Positions 59,713 to 64,000 of a stretch of 64,000 bases of DNA are shown piece after piece. The stretch covers positions 1,798,001 to 1,862,000 of the forward strand of contig NZ_CP062803.1 in the NCBI RefSeq assembly GCF_008801925.2, written 5' to 3'. Positions within the stretch are counted from its first letter, which is position 1. Every line of letters begins with the position of its first letter. The translations under genes were made by a program, and so were the position numbers. The DNA is from Cupriavidus basilensis. GTDB lineage: Bacteria; Pseudomonadota; Gammaproteobacteria; Burkholderiales; Burkholderiaceae. The notes under the pieces are model-generated. The model did no database searches, was not told where the DNA came from, and saw only the letters and a program-made list of their open reading frames with translations.

Positions 59713-60732
59713 TCACCCCAATTTTCCGGTGTACTTCTCCAACATCGCCCATGCTTCCTCGCCGTATTTCTTGCGCCACTCGGCATAAAAACCCGACTTC
59801 GACAGCATGGCGCGGAACGCAGCCGGATCCGGCGTGTTGAAGACCATTCCCTTTGCCTGCAGATCGCTGTGTAGCGAGGTGTTCAACCTGGCGACGTCGC
59901 CACGCATGTCTAGGGCCGAGCGGTTAAGGTGTTGCGCCACGATCGGTCGTACCTTTTCCGGCAAGCGGTTCCATGCTTTCACGCTGCTCATGCACCAGTA
60001 GCCATCCCACATGTGATTCGTCATGGAGCAATACTTCTGCACTTCGTAGAGTTTGGCGATCGAGATGATAGACAGCGGGTTTTCCTGGCCATCAACGACC
60101 TTGGTTTGCAGCGACGAGTACACTTCGGCGAAATTGATTGAAGCCGGCGCCGCGCCAAGATGCTGGAACAGTGATGTCCACAGCGGGCTCACCGGGACGC
60201 GTATCTTCAGGTTTTTGAGATCACTGGGCGTGTTAATCGGTCGAACGCTGTTGGTGATCTGGCGGAAGCCCGAACTCCAGATATTGTCCATGGCCATCAG
60301 CCCGACTTTGGTGAACTGACTGCGCAGGAATTTGCCCAGATCGCCGTCCAGTGCCTTGTGCACGGCGTCGTCGTTAGGGAAAGCAAAGCCTAGCCCGTAC
60401 ATCGACGACACCGCTACCAGCTGTGATAAGACATTCACTCCGGAGACAGTGAAAAAATCAATGGCTCCGGCTCGCAATTGAGACAGCATGTCGGCATCGT
60501 TTCCGAGCTGATTGTTTGGGAAGACGTTGATTTGTACCTGTCCTCCCGTTTCCTTCACGATGCGTTCGGCTGCCTCGTTGGCGCGAATGTTCAGCGGATG
60601 GTTTGCCGGCAGGTTGGTGCCGAACTTGAGACGGATTTCAGCGGCGCGAGCGGACTTCGGCATGATCAGCGCTGGAGCGGCCACTGCAGCTACGGCGCTG
60701 ATCAGGACTTGACGGCGTGTGAATCGATTCAT
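59713..60732 (-). CDS. TRAP transporter DctP-type substrate-binding protein
   Basis: 339 residues. A Tat-like signal (FTRRQVLISAVAAVAAPAL) is followed by a DctP fold: LKFGTNLPANHPLNIRANEAAERI, FPNNQLGNDADMLSQLRAGAIDF, then the conserved IRVPVSPLWTSLFQHLGAAPASINFAEVYSSLQTKVVDGQENP. The Arg in KIRVP normally binds the substrate carboxylate, so an acid ligand is expected. GGAG precedes the start. 48 bases after the sugar kinase gene. Confidence 0.92.
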   Translation of the reverse strand: MNRFTRRQVLISAVAAVAAPALIMPKSARAAEIRLKFGTNLPANHPLNIRANEAAERIVKETGGQVQINVFPNNQLGNDADMLSQLRAGAIDFFTVSGVNVLSQLVAVSSMYGLGFAFPNDDAVHKALDGDLGKFLRSQFTKVGLMAMDNIWSSGFRQITNSVRPINTPSDLKNLKIRVPVSPLWTSLFQHLGAAPASINFAEVYSSLQTKVVDGQENPLSIISIAKLYEVQKYCSMTNHMWDGYWCMSSVKAWNRLPEKVRPIVAQHLNRSALDMRGDVARLNTSLHSDLQAKGMVFNTPDPAAFRAMLSKSGFYAEWRKKYGEEAWAMLEKYTGKLG

Positions 60733-60780
60733 GGTTTTTGTCTCCTTATCGTTCTGATAACATCTTTGTGTTTCTACACT

Positions 60781-62184
60781 TCAGTTCCGTGCAGTTCCGT
60801 GTAGAGCTTTGACAAAGTAATCGGGCTGGCCCATCTGGCCGCCCTTCAGTGCAATCTCCAGGTCGGCAAGATGCGGCTGATCCGAAAGCACACGGCACAG
60901 CGGGGCACCAGGCGCAAGGCGGGCGGCAACTACCAAAGCGTCGGGCGCTAGGTGCTGGGTGACATGGCTGGAGGTGTCGCCGCCCGAAACGAGCAGGCGC
61001 TTGATGCGCACCGCACGTAATACGCCATCGACAAGGCGGCCTAAGCGCTGTGCAAGCAGCCGCCCGCCAACGTGCTTGGCCATGTCCTTGCTCATGCCTT
61101 GTCCTATCAGCAGCGATGTCATTGCCGCGATCCGGTTATCGTCGGGACCGCGGGCGGTATGTGCCATGACGCTACGCCCCGCACGCAATGCCGCCACCGC
61201 CTCGCCATGCAGGCGCTCCAACTCGGCTTCCCATCGTTCATCCGCGACCAGGCTGGATGCATCTACAGCAAGGTCGACGAATCCATGTGCAATGGCGGCG
61301 TCGACCTGCATCTTGCTTAGTGGCGAAGCGCTGCCGGACACGGCGAGCACCTGCGGGATGGCTTTGAAGTATTCATATTGCGTGGTATCCACGGCGGCTG
61401 CCTTTCCTGCCTCGCGCCACCATTGGGTCATCGCGTATTCCAGTCCCGATGAGCCGACACAGAACAGCGGACGGGAGCGGCCGGCGCTGAGACGTTCAAG
61501 TAGGCGTCCGACTTGCGTCAGATGGGCTGAGGTAGTTCCATCGAAAACGATGCCGCCTGACTCGCTCGAAGAGATGCCTGCCAGCTCGCTATCCATCGCT
61601 GGGTGCCCTGCTTCGTACAGCGGCAGCGTGAAGTTGGCGATAGCCTGGCGAGTTTGCGCCCCCAAGTGCGCTGCCAAGTCTGCTTCGGACATCGGCGTGG
61701 TCGGATGGCGGCTCATGATGGGGTGGCGATCCAGCCGGTACACCAGACCATCCGTGCCAGAGCGGGCAAAGAGGTGGCCGAAGGCGCAATACCGGCCGAG
61801 CGCAGGCGTTGCCGCGACAATCGGAATAGGGCCCGCACCGAATGCCTTGCGAGCGAGATCCATGACGCGGCCGATACTTCCGACGGCGGCGGAACTGTCA
61901 AAGGTGGAACAGACCTTGTAATGCACCAACGGCACAGGTAGCGCTGCCAGCGCGCCCAGGGTGTGCGGCAGGGTTTGATCCATTTCCTCGGGGGACATGC
62001 TACGGCTGTCGCCAGCGACGCCAATGGCATCGAACGAGCCCAGTGCGTTAAGCGTCTCGACGCTGGGTGGCTTCAGGAACAGGGCGCAGCGCAGTCCGGC
62101 GAATGCAAGCACTTCCAGCGCATCGGTGGAGCCGGTGAAGTCGTCGCCGTAAAAAGCCAGGCGCAGCTGTGACTTGGCATCCAT
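60781..62184 (-). CDS. Four-carbon acid sugar kinase family protein (OiaK/DtnK-like)
   Basis: 467 residues. The N-terminal domain starts with AFYGDDFTGSTDALEVLAFAG, the DUF1537 signature; the C-terminal nucleotide-binding domain has LLVSGGDTSSHV. Members phosphorylate D-threonate, D-erythronate or 3-oxo-isoapionate. The start at 62184 lies 3 bases after the RuBisCO-like gene. The kinase/RLP pair matches the 3-oxo-isoapionate pathway, in which OiaK makes the substrate for an RLP (known from Gerlt-group work; assignment here is inference). Confidence 0.88.
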   Translation of the reverse strand: MDAKSQLRLAFYGDDFTGSTDALEVLAFAGLRCALFLKPPSVETLNALGSFDAIGVAGDSRSMSPEEMDQTLPHTLGALAALPVPLVHYKVCSTFDSSAAVGSIGRVMDLARKAFGAGPIPIVAATPALGRYCAFGHLFARSGTDGLVYRLDRHPIMSRHPTTPMSEADLAAHLGAQTRQAIANFTLPLYEAGHPAMDSELAGISSSESGGIVFDGTTSAHLTQVGRLLERLSAGRSRPLFCVGSSGLEYAMTQWWREAGKAAAVDTTQYEYFKAIPQVLAVSGSASPLSKMQVDAAIAHGFVDLAVDASSLVADERWEAELERLHGEAVAALRAGRSVMAHTARGPDDNRIAAMTSLLIGQGMSKDMAKHVGGRLLAQRLGRLVDGVLRAVRIKRLLVSGGDTSSHVTQHLAPDALVVAARLAPGAPLCRVLSDQPHLADLEIALKGGQMGQPDYFVKALHGTARN

Positions 62185-62187
62185 GCT

Positions 62188-63462
62188 TTACATCCGCCCG
62201 AAGTGAGAGAGGGCGCGGGCGAGCGCCGGGTGGGTTAAGGCATCGGAGTCAAGGCTTTTCCCCGCAACTGCGGCATCCCAGCCTTCGCGCATGCTGGCCA
62301 CGCCGGCACGAATGCCGTCCGGGTGGCCGATGATGCCGCCGCCGGCGAGATGCATCAGGTCCGTCGATTGCAGCTGCCGATACATATCCGGCGCTTGGGC
62401 GGCCCATTGTCCCGATGAGAACACCGGCATGACTGCCGGTACACCGGCAAATGGAGACAGGCAGGCGCGCGCAGAGCACAGCACCGACTCATCCGGCTCC
62501 CAAAATTTGCTGCGCAAGCCGTTGACATGCAGATGATCGACGCCGGCCAGGCGCCAAAGCTTCTGGTAGGCGTTAAAGCTAAAGCCGAGCGAGGGATGGC
62601 GCGTCAGGCTGCCCCAGCCGTTGCGGTGGCCATGGATTGGCAGTTGTGAGTGCCGCCGCAGGTGTTCCACGCCCGCGAATCCTGCCCAGTTGACGCTTAC
62701 CATCACGCACGTGCCGCCGGCCTGCAGGACCGTATCGTGCTGGCGCAGCATGTCATCGATCGAGCCCGAGATATTGAACGCGTACATCGGCATGCGCCCC
62801 AGACGGTCGGCATGTTTGTGCAGCGCCGACATCACAGCCGCCACGCGGCGCTCGAACGGTTCGTACGGCGGATTGGCTATCAGCTCATCATCTTTGATGA
62901 AGTCGATGCCAGCACCGCAGAGTTCGTCAACCATCGCGGCAGTCTGTTCCGCGGTGAGCCCGATGCTGGGCTTGACGATGGTACCGATCATTGGCCTGCC
63001 ATGAACGCCCGCCAGGCGGCGGGTGCCTTCGATGCTGAATGCGGGTCCCGGAAATTGAGACGCATAGTCCACCGGCATATCCAGGTCAAGCAGGCGCAGA
63101 CCAGTGACTTCCCCCAACTCGAACAAGTTGCCGGCCAAGGTTGCGAGCAACACCGGCAGATTGGGACCAACATTTTCGATCGGGAAAGCGATCTCAATTT
63201 CGGCGCGGTGAAATACGCCCTGGCTGCCGCGGCGTTCGATATAGGCGCTCCGCAGTGAAGGCTCTAGCGTTGGCGGTAATGAATGGATATTCACGACACG
63301 GGCGCGGGAGCGTTCCTTGAGCTGGGCAGTTTCGCCGGGCAGCGTCAAAAAGGTGCCACTTGATTGCTCGCCGGCGATGACTTGTGCAATCTTCTCGGCG
63401 GGAAGCGAACTCTCAACGAAATACCGAGCAGTAAACTCGGCGCGTGCAGCGGTAATAGTCAT
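62188..63462 (-). CDS. RuBisCO-like protein (form IV large-chain family)
   Basis: 424 residues, RuBisCO large-subunit family. TIVKPSIGLT holds the active-site Lys (~164); FIKDDELIANPPYEPFERR keeps the carbamylated Lys (~190) and metal ligands Asp/Glu (~192, 193). HGHRNGWG and the loop-6 region HVNGLRSKFWEPDE (with Lys) are also kept, as is LAGGGIIGHPDG. A catalytically competent, Mg-dependent enolase-type enzyme is likely. Next to a four-carbon acid sugar kinase it fits 3-oxo-isoapionate-4-phosphate decarboxylase (OiaX) or transcarboxylase/hydrolase (OiaT); sequence alone cannot choose. AGAGGA precedes the ATG at 63462. Confidence 0.9.
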   Translation of the reverse strand: MTITAARAEFTARYFVESSLPAEKIAQVIAGEQSSGTFLTLPGETAQLKERSRARVVNIHSLPPTLEPSLRSAYIERRGSQGVFHRAEIEIAFPIENVGPNLPVLLATLAGNLFELGEVTGLRLLDLDMPVDYASQFPGPAFSIEGTRRLAGVHGRPMIGTIVKPSIGLTAEQTAAMVDELCGAGIDFIKDDELIANPPYEPFERRVAAVMSALHKHADRLGRMPMYAFNISGSIDDMLRQHDTVLQAGGTCVMVSVNWAGFAGVEHLRRHSQLPIHGHRNGWGSLTRHPSLGFSFNAYQKLWRLAGVDHLHVNGLRSKFWEPDESVLCSARACLSPFAGVPAVMPVFSSGQWAAQAPDMYRQLQSTDLMHLAGGGIIGHPDGIRAGVASMREGWDAAVAGKSLDSDALTHPALARALSHFGRM

Positions 63463-63569
63463 GGGTTCCTCTGATTTTTTCTCCCAGCAGTTGCCGGGCA
63501 ATCGTGACACCGAAGTTCGTGGATGAGACGATCTTAGGTAGGCGAGCAGGGTGCAGCAAGCGATATAAT

Positions 63570-63595
63570 TTCTCATCCTGTGAGAAAAACTCACA
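63570..63595. promoter_or_regulatory. Two overlapping LysR-type dyads between RLP operon and LysR gene
   Basis: TTCTCA-N5-TGAGAA (63570-63586) and TGTGAG-N5-CTCACA (63579-63595) share bases 63579-63586. Both have perfect 6-base arms, and the second contains a T-N11-A core. They lie in the 183-base divergent gap, with a TATAAT at 63564-63569 on the plus strand. Likely recognition/activation sites for the LysR protein (inference). Confidence 0.6.
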
Positions 63596-63645
63596 TCGTT
63601 AGCCGCGCAGCGAGTCGTCCGTTTTTTTATGGAAGGAGAGGATGT

Positions 63646-64000
63646 ATGGTTGCCCCACGCGTTTCATTGAATGCATTGCGCGCCTTTGAGGCTACCGCGC
63701 GGCATGGCAGTTTCAGCGCCGCTGCAGAGGAACTGGCTGTTACCCATGGTGCCGTCAGCCGCCAAGTCCGCATGCTCGAGGAAACCTTCGGGATATCCCT
63801 GCTGCGGCGTACGGCCCAAGGCGCAGAACCTACGCCGGAAGGCCAGCGTCTAGCTGCCGGTTTGAAGCGTGGCTTTGATGAAATCCAAAGCAGCGTCGAT
63901 CAGCTTAAGCCTGGGCCGCTGACGCTCGCGTGCTCAACGTCCATCATGATGTACTGGGTACTGCCCAGACTGTCCAGCTTCCAACAGAAGAATCCTGACG
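63646..64000 (+). CDS. LysR-family regulator, GcvA-like (3' truncated by window)
   Basis: 118 codons are visible. The HTH is LNALRAFEATARHGSFSAAAEELAVTHGAVSRQVRMLEETFG, followed by LLRRTAQGAEPTPEGQRL and the start of the effector domain (LTLACSTSIMMYWVLPRL). This is the GcvA branch. AAGGAGAGG precedes the ATG at 63646; another ATG at 63642 is out of frame. Divergent from the RLP/kinase/TRAP operon, its probable target. Confidence 0.9.
   Translation, partial: MVAPRVSLNALRAFEATARHGSFSAAAEELAVTHGAVSRQVRMLEETFGISLLRRTAQGAEPTPEGQRLAAGLKRGFDEIQSSVDQLKPGPLTLACSTSIMMYWVLPRLSSFQQKNPD

Overview
The window reads as chromosomal DNA of a high-GC betaproteobacterium of the Burkholderiales. A Cupriavidus/Ralstonia-type genome is the best guess. 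This is an inference from gene content and codon use: DNA polymerase II, a kgu/ptxS ketogluconate locus, an FNR protein with many universal stress proteins, and a TRAP/RuBisCO-like locus. I found no tRNA, rRNA, CRISPR array, insertion sequence, phage gene or attachment site.

Layout. 1-5.5 kb: the 3' end of polB, a LysE-family exporter, a VOC protein, a divergent LysR/quinone-oxidoreductase pair and a MATE pump. 5.6-11.9 kb: a minus-strand operon of MFS transporter, class 1B dihydroorotate dehydrogenase electron-transfer and catalytic subunits, N-carbamoyl-amino-acid amidohydrolase and an orotate phosphoribosyltransferase homologue, with a divergent TetR gene. I read it as a candidate route for uptake and breakdown of orotate or carbamoyl-aspartate. 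11.9-18.7 kb: carotenoid oxygenase, mug, a TDT-family transporter with divergent LysR, a GNAT enzyme and a DUF2252 protein. 19.1-24.1 kb: membrane-anchored formylglycine-generating enzyme, exported sulfatase and a Tat-exported 5'-nucleotidase. 24.4-32.3 kb: a 2-ketogluconate locus (ptxS, kguE, kguK, kguD). Its transporter is a polar-amino-acid-type ABC system instead of the usual MFS KguT, and an AroE-like dehydrogenase is appended. Palindromic PtxS operators flank a perfect -10 box.

32.5-42 kb: a TPR/glycosyltransferase protein, a serine hydrolase, a sterol-desaturase-type enzyme, a Cys-repeat secreted protein, a small EF-hand-like protein, an OmpR/EnvZ-type pair, a DUF4410 lipoprotein and an AraC regulator. 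42.1-55.1 kb: a low-oxygen/stress island with three universal stress proteins, an L,D-transpeptidase and YcbK-like peptidase, SYLF and flavodoxin proteins, a fused phosphotransferase/kinase protein, a small lipoprotein, DUF1488, an FNR protein with its Fe-S cysteines, an Asp-less receiver protein, a NarXL-like pair and a beta-CASP hydrolase. FNR-type boxes (TTGAT-N4-ATCAA-like) lie before several of these genes.

55.2-64 kb: a minus-strand operon of RuBisCO-like protein, four-carbon acid sugar kinase, TRAP transporter (DctP and fused DctQM), SDR dehydrogenase, pyruvate kinase and a truncated enolase start, with a divergent LysR gene cut by the window end. It looks like a sugar-acid pathway related to 3-oxo-isoapionate catabolism. 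The glycolytic genes at its end suggest that 3-phosphoglycerate could be a product.

Starts were chosen mainly by ribosome binding sites and family length. All functions are inferred by reading motifs; no database search was possible.
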